From contig JAHBVY010000001.1 in assembly GCA_019637265.1 (NCBI GenBank), forward strand, positions 186,001-250,000: a stretch of DNA of 64,000 bases, written 5' to 3'. Of the stretch, positions 8,390-17,776 are shown piece by piece. Source of the DNA: Polyangiaceae bacterium (GTDB lineage Bacteria > Myxococcota_A > Polyangia > Polyangiales > Polyangiaceae). The first letter of the stretch is position 1; each line of letters starts with the position of its first letter. Below the pieces are notes generated by a model, which saw only the letters and a list, made by a program, of their open reading frames with translations, had not been told where the DNA came from and made no database searches. A program made the position numbers and the translations under genes.

Positions 8390-9433
8390 TCACACTGCCT
8401 TCTGCCCCTGGGGCGCTGACAATGAGCCAACCGCCTCCAAGCCCTGCGCGCGGGAGAGGCCCAAGTCGAGCTGCGAGGGCGGCAGCTCCGTGAGGCAGCG
8501 GCGCACCGGCGCGAGCCAGCCGGCGACGTCCGTCGCCGCGCGCGCCTCCACCAGCCAGCTCGGCTCTCGCGCGACGCCGCGCGCGATGAAGCTGATGAGC
8601 TCCTTGAGCTTACCGAGCGCGCCGTGGCGCCCCTTGGTGAACACCGCCTGATAACGCTCGGCCATGTCCTCCAAGTAAGCGAGCACGTCGCTCGGGGTGG
8701 GGATGAACGGCGGCTCCCCACGGCGCAGCGCGGCGAGCTGCTTGAAGATGAAGGGGTTACGGATCGCCGGCCGCCCGATCATCACGCCATGGCAACCCGC
8801 CTCCGCCTGGAGGCGCAGCGCCGCGTCCGCGTACCACAGATCGCCATTGCCGATCACCGGGATGCTCAGTTCAGCTGACAAAAGTTGGATGATGCGCCAG
8901 TCGGCGATCCCGGCGTAGAAATCCGCGCGGCGCCTGGGGTGCACGCTGATGAAGTCGACGCCCGCTCGCTCCACGAGCTGCGCGATGCCGAGCGCCGCGC
9001 CCGCGTCGTCGTAGCCCGCGCGGATCTTCGCCGAGAGCAGGCCGGGAGTGGCCGCCCGCATCTGCTCCAGCACCCGTCGGAGTAGGTCAGGTTGCTTGAG
9101 CATCGCGGCGCCCACCCCCTTCTTCACGATGCGCGGCATGGGGCAGCCGAGGTTGATGTCGACCACGTCGGCCCCCGCCGCCGCCACCATCTGCGCCGCC
9201 TCCGCCATCCGGTCAGGGTCATTGCCCATCACCTGGACGCTCAGCAGGGTGCTCGGCGAGCGCGCGATGGCGCGCCGCACCACGTTCGGGTGCACCGCGT
9301 CGCGGGTGATGCGCACGAACTCGGTGCACACCAGATCGAGCCCGCCCTGCGCCGCGATGGCGTGGCGAAACGTCGGGTGACCCACGCCTTCCATCGGCGC
9401 CAAGCAGGTCTGGAAGCTGAGCACGGGCGCCAC
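8390..9433 (-). CDS. tRNA-dihydrouridine synthase (Dus family)
   Basis: This 347-residue FMN enzyme reduces specific uridines in tRNA to dihydrouridine. The N-terminal TIM-barrel start LAPMEGVGHPTFRH (11-24) and the catalytic motif NLGCP with Cys 97 are intact. They are followed by KKGVGAAML and the FMN-phosphate site VIGNGD with IGRPAIRNPF. The C-terminal helical domain (about 255-345) is longer than in short Dus enzymes. The overall pattern is nearest to the DusC/DusA-like group, but the target position cannot be assigned. It starts at GTG with TACGGC 6 nt upstream and no ribosome binding site. The 17-nt spacing from the DUF1704 gene suggests they may be co-transcribed. Confidence 0.92.
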   Translation of the reverse strand: MAPVLSFQTCLAPMEGVGHPTFRHAIAAQGGLDLVCTEFVRITRDAVHPNVVRRAIARSPSTLLSVQVMGNDPDRMAEAAQMVAAAGADVVDINLGCPMPRIVKKGVGAAMLKQPDLLRRVLEQMRAATPGLLSAKIRAGYDDAGAALGIAQLVERAGVDFISVHPRRRADFYAGIADWRIIQLLSAELSIPVIGNGDLWYADAALRLQAEAGCHGVMIGRPAIRNPFIFKQLAALRRGEPPFIPTPSDVLAYLEDMAERYQAVFTKGRHGALGKLKELISFIARGVAREPSWLVEARAATDVAGWLAPVRRCLTELPPSQLDLGLSRAQGLEAVGSLSAPQGQKAV

Positions 9434-9450
9434 GCGCGAGCCGTAGCACG

Positions 9451-10737
9451 TTACAGGCGTGGGGCGACGGGTGGTGGGCGCCGTGAGGTGGGGCTCAAGT
9501 CGTAGAGCGACACCTGCTCCAGGTCGATGCGCCCCACCACGCGTGAGAACGCCAAGGTGGCGGCCAGGGTGTGGGTGGAGGCGGCCCAGGCGGGCACGTA
9601 GCGCGGCGGCGTGATCAGCCCTTCGTCGAAGGCCTCCTCCAGCTCGATCAAATCAGATAGGGTGACGCGCCCGGTGAAGGCGCGCCCGATCAGCTCCGGG
9701 CGGTGCTCGGCGATGGCCTTGCGGAAGAAGGTGTGCACGCTGAACAGGCCGTGGAGGTACACCGTGTCTTTGGTGAACACCACGCGGCCCTGCACATTGC
9801 CGCCGCGGAAAATGCGCATCGTCGAGCGCACCCCTTCCATCTCCGTCTGGCCTTGCTCCAGGAAGAACTGGAACACGTCGAGGAAGTCGGCGCCCGACAG
9901 CGCGTGATCCACCGCCACGGTGCGCAGCGCCAAGCGCCTCAGCCGCGCGAGATCGATGGAGCCGGTGAGCACCTCGGCCAGCGTCGCCAGCCCCTCTTGA
10001 GTAGCGGTGGTGCGCGGCGCGCCCAGGCTCAGCGCGGAGAGCACCGGCTGCGCGCGCCCGTTCAGCGCCGTGGCGGTGTGGACGAAGGCCTCGTGCTCGA
10101 GCAGCTGCGCGACGTCCTCCTGACTAAAGGCGGTGCGCCCGCGGATCCGGATGCGGGTGGCGCTGGCCGCCGCCTTGCTGGCGAGCTCATCGTCGATCAC
10201 CACCTCGATCGGATCGTGAGTGAAGAACTCGCTCACGCGCTGCGCCAAGCGGTCACGCACGCACTCGGCGCTGAGCACGTAATGGTCAGCCCCAGTGCCT
10301 AAGGTGTCCGCCAGCGGGCCCGTCGCCTCGAGCAGGGCGAGCGCCGCCTCGAGGTAGCTGGTGTTGGTGCCCGGCATGCGGGTGCTCGGGTCGCCGTACA
10401 CCAAGCGCGACAGTTCGAGGAACCCGGGGCTGCCCGCGGCGCTCACCAGCCGCGCCGCGTTGATGTAGGAGTCGACGGTCAGGCTTAGGTACCTTCCCAG
10501 CGGGTCCCCCAGATCGAGCTGACGCTGGAGATCTTCCAAGTCCTCGATGGCTGGCTCCAGGTCGGCCTCCACCGGCGGCGCGCTGGGGAGCCTGCGCGTG
10601 CCCTGGCGCCAGGCCGCGACGAAATCATCCACCACCTGGCTCGGCCACGTGAGCCGCCCGAGCACCTGAATGCCCCGCGCGATCGCCACCAGGCGCTCGC
10701 TCTGCTCACGAAGCCGCGTGATGCGCTGGGAGCTCAT
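9451..10737 (-). CDS. DUF1704 / QEGLA-motif protein, putative metallopeptidase
   Basis: The protein (428 residues from MSSQRITRLREQ) carries the name-giving TQEGLATLAEVLTG motif and, upstream of it, HEAFVH. The latter fits the HExxxH zinc site of the MATCAP/DUF1704 peptidase fold. Eukaryotic relatives are tubulin carboxypeptidases; bacterial members have no settled role. The segment VQGRVVFTKDTVYLHGLFSVHTFFRKA near residues 320-350 is also typical of the family. The ATG is preferred over upstream alternatives because TATGCT stands 9 nt before it and the longer N-terminus is low-complexity. It lies just upstream of the Dus gene in the same direction. Confidence 0.85.
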   Translation of the reverse strand: MSSQRITRLREQSERLVAIARGIQVLGRLTWPSQVVDDFVAAWRQGTRRLPSAPPVEADLEPAIEDLEDLQRQLDLGDPLGRYLSLTVDSYINAARLVSAAGSPGFLELSRLVYGDPSTRMPGTNTSYLEAALALLEATGPLADTLGTGADHYVLSAECVRDRLAQRVSEFFTHDPIEVVIDDELASKAAASATRIRIRGRTAFSQEDVAQLLEHEAFVHTATALNGRAQPVLSALSLGAPRTTATQEGLATLAEVLTGSIDLARLRRLALRTVAVDHALSGADFLDVFQFFLEQGQTEMEGVRSTMRIFRGGNVQGRVVFTKDTVYLHGLFSVHTFFRKAIAEHRPELIGRAFTGRVTLSDLIELEEAFDEGLITPPRYVPAWAASTHTLAATLAFSRVVGRIDLEQVSLYDLSPTSRRPPPVAPRL

Positions 10738-11236
10738 GGGCCAGCGAGCATAGCGCGAGAGCCACGGGGTCGCGCGCCCAGTGTCAGCTGTCGTCGGGGA
10801 GCTTCCCGAACGAGCGTGGGTTTGGGGGTTCACTCCCTCCTGGTGCCCCACGTGAGCCTCCGGCGGACGCTGTCTTCGCCATGGGTGGCGCTGCGGTCAC
10901 GGTCCTCGATCTCACGACAGGATCCACGCGTCCTTGAAGAGCACCTCCAGGTTCCGGGCGGCGTTGAAGTGCCGGTTGGACGGCACCGCACCGAGGCCCC
11001 GGTGTTCGCGACGGGGGCTCCCGGAGGCTGACTATGGGGGAGGGCCTTGGAGCGCGGTCCAGGCAAACCCCAAAAAACCCTCTCTCTCGAGTCAGGTATT
11101 TCGGTCCTGTCCTGGCGTTGCGCGAGACGGCGAAAACTGACCACTGGGCCGGGCTGGATTGGTGTTCCAGTGGTGTGGGGCTCGGGCTGCGCAAAATAAA
11201 ACGAAACTGACCAGCGAGCCGGCCGATGAGGACCGC
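10738..11236. other. Intergenic region with repeats, no supported gene
   Basis: About 500 nt between the divergent DUF1704 and kinase genes. It holds a partial GGTTGGACGGCACCGC element (10974-10990) and an A-tailed CAAACCCCAAAAAACCC element (11062-11080). No RNA gene or promoter is clear enough to call. The open frame running upstream of the kinase start looks like untranslated leader. Confidence 0.5.
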
Positions 11237-13732
11237 GTGCCTTCCAAACGCGAGCCCTCCGCCGCCCGGCGACCCGCGGCGCGCGACGCTTTGGCGGTTG
11301 ACGGTCAGGTTCGCTCGCGTATCGTGGACCGACCCGGGGTGGAGAGCGACGCGATCAAAATAGGGATGACCATCGGCAGCTACCAGCTCGTGGAAGAGCT
11401 TGGGAGTGGCGGAACGGCGCGCGTGTTCTCGGCGCGCCACAACGTGTTCGGGTACCTGCACGCGCTGAAGATCATGCACCTGCACGAGGCGCTGAAGAAG
11501 GACGCGATGGAGCGTTGGCGGCGTGAGGCGGTGCTGATGAGCACGATTCGACATGGAAACCTGGTGCGGGTGTACGACGCCGGGGTGGTGCAGGACAGCG
11601 GTCTGTTCTGGATCGCGATGGACCTGTTGAGGGGGGAGACGCTGCGGGAGCGGCTGCTCAAGACGCCGCGCATCCCGATTGGGCCGTCGCTCTACATCGC
11701 CGGTGAGATCGCCGACGCGGTGCAAGCGGCCCACGAGGCGCAGGTGGTGCACCGCGACATCAAGCCGGAGAACGTGTTCCTCACGGAGGCGAACGAGGTC
11801 AAGGTGCTCGACCTCGGCGCAGCGAAGGCGCAGGGGTACGGGGTCAAGTCGACTGAGCAGTTCAAGGTCCGCGGGACGCTGCTCTACATGGCGCCCGAGC
11901 AGTGCGGGGGGGAGCCGGTGAGCGCGCGCACCGACGTCTACGCGCTGGGCCTCGTTTTGTACGAGATGATGGCGGGCTGGCACCCTTACCTGCCCCCTGG
12001 CAGTGACATCCCCACGCCGCCCGAGCTCGTCTCGCGGCACCTCGCGATGGACCCGGAGCCGCTGACCGAGGTGTTGCCTGGGTTCCCTGACTACGTCTGG
12101 CAGGTGGTGAAGCGCGCGGTCGAGAAGGACCCGGAGCAGCGCTTCGGCTCGATGCTCGAGCTCGGGACCGCGCTGCGTGGAGTGAAGGCGCGCGCGCTGG
12201 CCGCCGCCGCGCGGCACGCCGAACGTGCGCGCGCCGCGGAGGCCGCGGGATCAGGTCAGCCAGCCTCACTCATACCTGAGGAGCCGGACGCCGCCAGCTA
12301 CGAGCCCAGGCCCGAGCCCCCCTCGTCGGTGCTGGAGACCATCGAGGATCTGGCGCCCGGGATGTACACGGAGAAGGGCACGTTCCGCATGCCCACCGTG
12401 AAGCGCGACGAGCTCAAGGCGGCGCTGAACGCGGCCGGGCTCGTCACCGAGGCGACAGATGGTCAGGGTCCCGCCGCTGAGCACCCACCGCCAGGGGCTC
12501 ATCCGTACGGTCAGCCAGGCGTACCTCAGCCGTCAGGGGCTCATCCGTACGGTCAGCCAGGCGTACCTCAGCCGCCAGGCGCCGGGCACCCGCCTGGGGC
12601 GCAGGCGGTGAATCCCGGGCCGCCGGCGGCGAACGGGGTGTCGCAGGCGGCGCCGGGCGGAGAGCCCAGCGCGTACGGCTCGCCGGGCTTCGCGCGGGCG
12701 CGCGGCCCTCGGGTGATTCGGTGTGGTCCGGCGCCGCCGTCGAGGCCTGGCGTGGCGGCACCGGGAACGCGCGGTGCGCCAGCCCAGGGTGCGCAGGCGC
12801 CCGAGCCGCAGGGCTTGTCCGAGCCGCAGGGGTTGCCCAACGCCAACGGGGCGGCCCGGCAGAAGGCTGAGGATGCCAAGCGGGCGCAGGCCCAGCAGCC
12901 GCCGCGGGTCAAGTCGGCGCAAGAGGCTCAGTGGGAGCGAGAGGCCGTGCGAGCGTGGGATGCCGTGCGGGCGCGATATGCTGAGCGGGCTGCTCGGTCG
13001 AAGGCTGCTGAGGAGGAGCGGATGGCTGCGAAGGCGCGGGCCGCTCAGCAGGGCGCTCAGGCGGTGGAGGAGAGCGCGCCGGTCGAGTCACGTGGGTCAC
13101 GGATAGCCCAGGCTTGGCGTAGGCTCCCCCGTAACACCTGGTATGCCATCCCCGCGGGGCTCCTCGTGGGGCTCCTCATCATCGTCACGGTGAAGCTGGT
13201 GAAGGCGCCGAAGGAGGTCCGGGAGGCTGACGTGGCCACCGTCTCCGTTGAAGTCAGCGATTCTGTCGTTTTGGTAGCGCCCTCGGCTGAGGTCAGTGCC
13301 CCTGCCATTTCGGCAGCCACGCCGACGCCCGCGGCTCCGGAGGCTGACGTCGACCACGAGGTCAGCCCGGATGAGATCAAGAAATTCGTGGACGACTTCC
13401 ACGAGCAGGCCCAGGCCGCAGACGCGGGCGGGCCGCCCGACGTGAAGGCGACGCCAGCCAAGCGGCCAGCTGCGAAGCAGCAGCCGTTCAGCGCAGCGCC
13501 GGAGCCCGCTGCCAAGCCAGCGCCGGGCGCCAAGCCAGCACCCGCTGCTAGGCCCGCGCCTTCAGGCGATAAGCAGCCGGCGCCAGCTGCCAAGCCAGCG
13601 CCAGCCGCCAAGCCGGCACCTTCAGGTGGCAAGCAACCCGCGCCAGCCGCCAAGCCAGCGCCAGGCGCCACACCTTCAGGCGGCAAGCGGCCCGCGCCGT
13701 CGGACGGGCTGCTCAGCGAGGAGTATCGGTGA
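11237..13732 (+). CDS. Transmembrane Ser/Thr protein kinase (Hanks type) with Pro/Ala/Lys tail
   Basis: About 831 residues. The kinase domain (about 48-305) has the Gly loop ELGSGGTARVF, HRDIKPENV, DLGAAK in place of DFG, and APEQ. A Pro/Gly-rich linker contains two copies of a 14-residue repeat (42-bp units at 12492-12575). One membrane helix lies near 632-655, and an outside tail is built from AKPAP repeats. The all-acting residues Lys, HRD Asp and DLG Asp are present, so it should be active. The start is uncertain: GTG at 11237 has GAGGA just upstream, TTG at 11159 and ATG at 11366 are alternatives. The stop overlaps the next gene's ATG (TGATG), so the two are translationally coupled. Confidence 0.88.
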   Translation: MPSKREPSAARRPAARDALAVDGQVRSRIVDRPGVESDAIKIGMTIGSYQLVEELGSGGTARVFSARHNVFGYLHALKIMHLHEALKKDAMERWRREAVLMSTIRHGNLVRVYDAGVVQDSGLFWIAMDLLRGETLRERLLKTPRIPIGPSLYIAGEIADAVQAAHEAQVVHRDIKPENVFLTEANEVKVLDLGAAKAQGYGVKSTEQFKVRGTLLYMAPEQCGGEPVSARTDVYALGLVLYEMMAGWHPYLPPGSDIPTPPELVSRHLAMDPEPLTEVLPGFPDYVWQVVKRAVEKDPEQRFGSMLELGTALRGVKARALAAAARHAERARAAEAAGSGQPASLIPEEPDAASYEPRPEPPSSVLETIEDLAPGMYTEKGTFRMPTVKRDELKAALNAAGLVTEATDGQGPAAEHPPPGAHPYGQPGVPQPSGAHPYGQPGVPQPPGAGHPPGAQAVNPGPPAANGVSQAAPGGEPSAYGSPGFARARGPRVIRCGPAPPSRPGVAAPGTRGAPAQGAQAPEPQGLSEPQGLPNANGAARQKAEDAKRAQAQQPPRVKSAQEAQWEREAVRAWDAVRARYAERAARSKAAEEERMAAKARAAQQGAQAVEESAPVESRGSRIAQAWRRLPRNTWYAIPAGLLVGLLIIVTVKLVKAPKEVREADVATVSVEVSDSVVLVAPSAEVSAPAISAATPTPAAPEADVDHEVSPDEIKKFVDDFHEQAQAADAGGPPDVKATPAKRPAAKQQPFSAAPEPAAKPAPGAKPAPAARPAPSGDKQPAPAAKPAPAAKPAPSGGKQPAPAAKPAPGATPSGGKRPAPSDGLLSEEYR

Positions 13733-15024
13733 TGACGGATGATCGGGATTCCCAAGGAGGTCAGGGGGACACGGTCCCGCCGTGGCTTTGGGGTGAGGAC
13801 CCTGGAGCAGATGAGCTGCGGGGGGAGTCGGGGAAGGCAGCGCGGCGGACGGAGCGTGAGCTTCGGGCGCCGGAGTTTGTGGAGGCGCCGCCACGGCGGG
13901 AGCCGACCTCGCCGCGGTTGGCGGCGATCGCGAAGCCTCGGCTGGTGACGTTGCGTGACGTGAAGGAGGCTGACTTACCGGCGGACGAGGTGGTGGATGT
14001 GTCGGGTGGGGCGCCCGCGCCTCGGGTGGGGGCGTCGGCGTATGAGACGATGTCGCTTGAGGAGGTGCTGGGGGTGCACGAGGCTGACGAGGGTGCGTGC
14101 GCGGAGGTTGAGGAGGCGTCAGCTGAGCGGACTACGTTGGGTGATGTGGGGGCGGTTGAGTTCACTGTCAGCGGGATCAAGTCAGCTCAGGTGACTGTAG
14201 CGGATCTGCCAGATGCGGGAGCGGGGCCTGACGGTTCGGGGTCCGCTGGGAGGGGCGGGTTTGAAACCCGCCCGCTCGATGCGAGTGAAGTGGCGAAGGC
14301 AGGTGAGCTGACGTTAGCTGAGCAGGTGGCGTCTGACGCGAGGGGAGCGGGGGGGGGCGACGTCGAGGCGCAGGGCGCGCGTGACGCGGACACGCAGCCG
14401 GCGGTGCGCGCGGTGGCGGTGCGTGCGGTGGTGGTGCGTGCGGTGGTGGGTTTGGCTGCGAGTGGTGGGGTGGGTGAAGGCGCAGCGGAGTTGGAGCAAG
14501 CCGCGAGTGAGCGGACGCCGAGCGCGTTTGGGGTGGGTGAGTTGGTGGTGCGTGGTGAGGGCGCCGGAGGTAAGGGTCGCGGACGCCGGGGGCTTTGGGT
14601 GGTGCCGTTGTTGCTTGGGGTGGTTGGTGTGGGGGCGTGGCTGGTGTGGGGGCAGCGGAGCGGGGGTACGGCGGGCGGTGTGGAGCCTTCGGCGGCGGCG
14701 GCGCCGGTGGTGACTGAAGCGGGTGAGCCTGCGGCGGTGGCGACGGGCGAGGCTGCGCCTCATGCGTCCGGTGAGGCAGTACCAAGCGAGCTACCGGTCG
14801 CGTCGAGCGAGCCGAGCGTGGCGCCCAGCGCGGCGGCGTCGGAGAGCCAGCCTGTTGCGGCGCCGAGAGTTGTCGCGGCGCCGAAGGTGCAGCCTGCCGT
14901 TGTGTCGAAGCCTCAACCTGCTGCTGCTGCGAAGCCCCATGTGCAGCCGGTGGCTGCGCCGAAGGCGCAACCTGCTCCGGCCACCCTGAAGCATCCGTCA
15001 CTCAGTGAAGAGTTAGGTCAGTGA
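13732..15024 (+). CDS. Single-pass membrane protein coupled to kinase, unknown family
   Basis: 430 residues; no family recognised. The cytoplasmic half (1-285) is acidic and contains five spaced copies of a short motif, [T/S]-[L/V]-x-[D/E]-[V/L/Q]. They are TLRDV (73), SLEEV (108), TLGDV (135), TVADL (155) and TLAEQ (194). A membrane helix lies near 287-306, followed by an outside tail of Ala/Pro/Lys/Gln repeats much like the tail of the kinase. The start overlaps the kinase stop by one base. The motif array beside a kinase suggests a multi-site phosphorylation substrate or adaptor (inference). A REP-like palindrome (14248-14275) is translated as RGGFETRP in residues 174-181. A truncated copy lies at 17985-18491. 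Wobble bases are rich in G and T compared with housekeeping neighbours. Confidence 0.75.
   Translation: MTDDRDSQGGQGDTVPPWLWGEDPGADELRGESGKAARRTERELRAPEFVEAPPRREPTSPRLAAIAKPRLVTLRDVKEADLPADEVVDVSGGAPAPRVGASAYETMSLEEVLGVHEADEGACAEVEEASAERTTLGDVGAVEFTVSGIKSAQVTVADLPDAGAGPDGSGSAGRGGFETRPLDASEVAKAGELTLAEQVASDARGAGGGDVEAQGARDADTQPAVRAVAVRAVVVRAVVGLAASGGVGEGAAELEQAASERTPSAFGVGELVVRGEGAGGKGRGRRGLWVVPLLLGVVGVGAWLVWGQRSGGTAGGVEPSAAAAPVVTEAGEPAAVATGEAAPHASGEAVPSELPVASSEPSVAPSAAASESQPVAAPRVVAAPKVQPAVVSKPQPAAAAKPHVQPVAAPKAQPAPATLKHPSLSEELGQ
14248..14275. repeat. REP-like palindrome, type 1, inside a coding sequence
   Basis: GGCGGGTTTGAAACCCGCC lies in frame within the kinase-coupled membrane protein gene, adding RGGFETRP. 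Homology between this gene and its truncated copy stops at the position of this element. Confidence 0.85.
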
Positions 15025-15129
15025 AGCGTCCATTCTATCTCGGGCGCTCCTTGCCATGTTTCATCCAACGCGCCGCCTTCGGCACCGCCGTTTGCATTGA
15101 CCCGGAGCAACCTGCTCACTTTTGTTTCT

Positions 15130-16122
15130 ATGTCGTTATCCAAGTTTCATAGGTCGTCATCGTCGCTGTCCATAAGCATCGCGCTAGCATGGATCGCCCT
15201 GGCTGCGCCGGCGCCCGCGGAGCCCACACCTGATGCGGACGAGGAGCACCGGTTGGCGGTGAAGGCGCTTCACGATGGTGAGGTCGAGCAAGCCGAAGCG
15301 CGCCTCACCGCGTTGTGGGCCGTTGAGAAATCCGCGCGCGTGGCGTGTGATTTGGGGCTCTCGTTGAGCCTGTTGGAGAAGTGGCCCAGCGCCGCCGCGA
15401 TGATGGAACGCTGCGTGGACCTAGCGGGCTCGCGTGCAGGAGAGCGCATTCGCGCCACGCACCGCACGGTGATGGAGAAGGTGCAGCGGGTGGATGTGGT
15501 CGTCAACCCTGACGATGCCGAGGTGACCGTGAGCGGTGCTGAGCGCGGTGAGCGCTCGCTGTACTTGGCGCCCGGACCCTACGAGCTGGTGGTGTCATAC
15601 CCTAGGTACATCACGGCGACGCGGAAGCTGACCGCCGTCGCCGGTAGTCAGACGACCTACGACATCACCCTGGAGCGGGATCCGTCGGCACCGGCTGCTT
15701 CGGAGCCCGGTGAGCTGGAGCCGGAGAGGCCGCCTGAGCCGCTGCAGGAGGAGCCAGACTATTCCGTGAGGAATTGGGTGGTGATCGGCGCGGGGGTGGT
15801 GGCGGTGGGGTCCTTCGTGGTTGCGACACTCTTCAATGCGAGCGCGAGCTCAGCGAGCGACCGCTGGGATGAGCTGGGGGGTGATCGCTGTAGGACGGGT
15901 GATCGTCAACCAAACTGTTTGGAGGCGAGCGGCGTGTGGTCGGATTGGCGTAGCGATTCTTCGACCCGCAACGTGTTCTTGGGTGTGGGCGTGGGTGCTG
16001 CGGCGCTAGGCGTCGTGGCCTACCTGCTGTGGCCGGAGCCGACGCCCAGGACGGGCGGGCTCACCCACGAGTTCAGCGTGGGGTCGGAGGGTGGTCAGTG
16101 GATTGTCTCCGGTGGCTTTTGA
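15130..16122 (+). CDS. Exported PEGA-like protein with membrane helices
   Basis: 330 residues from ATG (MSLSKFHRSS), giving a signal peptide that ends near APAPAEP; a TTG 33 nt upstream is the alternative. Residues about 35-115 are helical and TPR-like (LHDGEVEQAEARL, DLGLSLSLLEKWPSAAAMMERC). A PEGA-type beta domain follows (VDVVVNPDDAEVTVSG ... YLAPGPYELVVSYPRY, about 125-185), then a Pro/Glu linker and two hydrophobic helices (about 220-240 and 280-300). PEGA domains are common in myxobacterial envelope proteins. Its place between the kinase pair and the Gly-rich lipoprotein suggests an envelope module. The function is unknown. Confidence 0.75.
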   Translation: MSLSKFHRSSSSLSISIALAWIALAAPAPAEPTPDADEEHRLAVKALHDGEVEQAEARLTALWAVEKSARVACDLGLSLSLLEKWPSAAAMMERCVDLAGSRAGERIRATHRTVMEKVQRVDVVVNPDDAEVTVSGAERGERSLYLAPGPYELVVSYPRYITATRKLTAVAGSQTTYDITLERDPSAPAASEPGELEPERPPEPLQEEPDYSVRNWVVIGAGVVAVGSFVVATLFNASASSASDRWDELGGDRCRTGDRQPNCLEASGVWSDWRSDSSTRNVFLGVGVGAAALGVVAYLLWPEPTPRTGGLTHEFSVGSEGGQWIVSGGF

Positions 16123-16189
16123 TGAGTCGTCTGGCGCGCGCGCTAGACGTGAGTGACTTCGGTAATTTGTCTATTTCTGGGAGATACCA

Positions 16190-17776
16190 ATGAGATTGGT
16201 CAGTTGGAGTGCGCTGGGCGCGTTGAGTGTGTTCGTGAGTTTGCCTCTGGCGTGTGCTCCCAGCCCGCCGGCATGCGGTGAGGACATGAGCTGCGGCGAC
16301 AATGGGGGCGCCGCGGGGAGCGCCGGGACAGCTGGTTCTGGTGGGGTGGCAGGCTCTGGTGGTTCTGGCGGAGTAGCCGGTGCGGCGGGGTCTGGTGGGG
16401 CCGCGGGGAGTGGGGCGAGCGGTGGGACTGCGGGAGCGGGTGGGTCTGGTGGGACGACGCCAGTCTGTGATGAGACGGCGAGCCCTGCGGATGAGGCTTG
16501 CGTGATTGATGATGATTTGGCGGTGTTCGTGAGCCCTGCGGGTGGTGTGGGTGCTGCTGGGACTCAGGCGGAACCGTTGGGGAGCGTGCAGGCTGGGCTG
16601 GAGAAGGCAAAGGCTGACGGGAAGCGGCTGTTTGTTTGTGCGGATGGTGGGGATTTTGCGGAGAACGTGACGCTTGGAGCTGCGTTAGCGGGTGTTGAGG
16701 TTTGGGGTGGGTTTAGGTGTGATGGATGGGGGTTTGATGTTGGGTTGAAGGCGACGGTTGCGCCGTTGAGTGGGGTGCCTTTGGTCGCGACTGGTATCGA
16801 TGCGGAGACGTCGTTTCGGTATGTGAGGTTTAGGGCGCCTGCTGGGGCGGCGCCGGGGGAGAGCAGTATTGCCGCATTCGTGAGCGAGTCGAGTGCGTTG
16901 TTGTTTGATCGGGTGGAGTTTATGGCGGGTGAAGGCGCGAGCGGAGCGGTCGGGAGTCGCAATGATGTGATGCCCCCTGGCACTAGTATCAATGGGGGGG
17001 GGGCGGACGATACTGATGGTGGTAGAGGCGCGCAGTTTGTGTGCAGCAACGGTGAGAGTACGAGGGGAGGCAATGGTGGCGACGGGGGAGCGGTGCCTGA
17101 TGCGGGTGGTAATGGTGTCCCCGCCATCACGACTCCAAACCCCGACGGCGGGAAGGGTGGCGAACTTGGTGGCGACTGCTCAACAGGGGTGGGGCGAGGT
17201 GGTAACCCCGGACCCGCCGGTACGTCAGGCACTGGCGCCACGACGCTCGGTATCCTGACCGCTAGCGGCTGGGCGCCGCAGGGTGGCACTGGTGGCTCAC
17301 ACGGTCAGGTGGGTCAGGGCGGCGGCGGTGGCCGTGGTGGCACGACCGGCGGTGGTGGTGGCGGCGGCGCGGGAGGCTGCGGTGGGGCGCCTGGCGGTGG
17401 CGGTGGTGGTGGCGGTGCGAGCGTGGCGCTGCTGCTGTTCAACGCGCCGGTGCTTTTGAAGGACGTGCAGCTGACGGCGGGTGATGGTGGTGATGGTGGT
17501 GCGGGGGCTGTGGGGCAGGATGGGCTGGATGGGGGTGCGGCTGGACTCCAGGCGCCTACCGGTTGCTCAGGCGGTGACGGTGGCCGGGGTGGCGCCGGTG
17601 GCGGTGGTGGTGGTGGCGCGGGCGGGGTCTCCGCAGGTGTGCTGCACCTCGGAGAGGCGCCGGTGCGTGAAGGCGGCAACATCACCATTGGTGCATCCGG
17701 TGCAGCGGGGTCGTCGGGTGCGGGCAACGCTGGCATTGCTGGTGAGGCAGCGGAGGTGTTGAGCCTGAATCCGTGA
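16190..17776 (+). CDS. Gly-rich lipoprotein with predicted beta-helix region (copy 1)
   Basis: The 528-residue precursor has a lipoprotein signal (LPLAC, Cys 22). A Ser/Gly/Ala-rich low-complexity stretch (about 35-95) follows, then CDETASPADEACVIDDDLAVFVSPAGG, whose continuation (TQAEPLGSVQAGLEKAKADGKRLFVC) resembles the DUF1565-type opening of right-handed parallel beta-helices. The last 250 residues are PGRS-like runs of Gly. It is a surface or outer-membrane protein by inference. ATG follows GGGAG at suitable spacing. The second copy is at 19298-20839. The first half of this copy has unusually T-rich wobble positions, whereas copy 2 uses C, so the copies have drifted in codon use. Confidence 0.8.
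   Translation: MRLVSWSALGALSVFVSLPLACAPSPPACGEDMSCGDNGGAAGSAGTAGSGGVAGSGGSGGVAGAAGSGGAAGSGASGGTAGAGGSGGTTPVCDETASPADEACVIDDDLAVFVSPAGGVGAAGTQAEPLGSVQAGLEKAKADGKRLFVCADGGDFAENVTLGAALAGVEVWGGFRCDGWGFDVGLKATVAPLSGVPLVATGIDAETSFRYVRFRAPAGAAPGESSIAAFVSESSALLFDRVEFMAGEGASGAVGSRNDVMPPGTSINGGGADDTDGGRGAQFVCSNGESTRGGNGGDGGAVPDAGGNGVPAITTPNPDGGKGGELGGDCSTGVGRGGNPGPAGTSGTGATTLGILTASGWAPQGGTGGSHGQVGQGGGGGRGGTTGGGGGGGAGGCGGAPGGGGGGGGASVALLLFNAPVLLKDVQLTAGDGGDGGAGAVGQDGLDGGAAGLQAPTGCSGGDGGRGGAGGGGGGGAGGVSAGVLHLGEAPVREGGNITIGASGAAGSSGAGNAGIAGEAAEVLSLNP

Noticed and set aside
10784..12217. A 477-codon minus-strand frame across the first kinase
   Set aside because: Antisense shadow; contains no domain and overlaps the kinase catalytic region.
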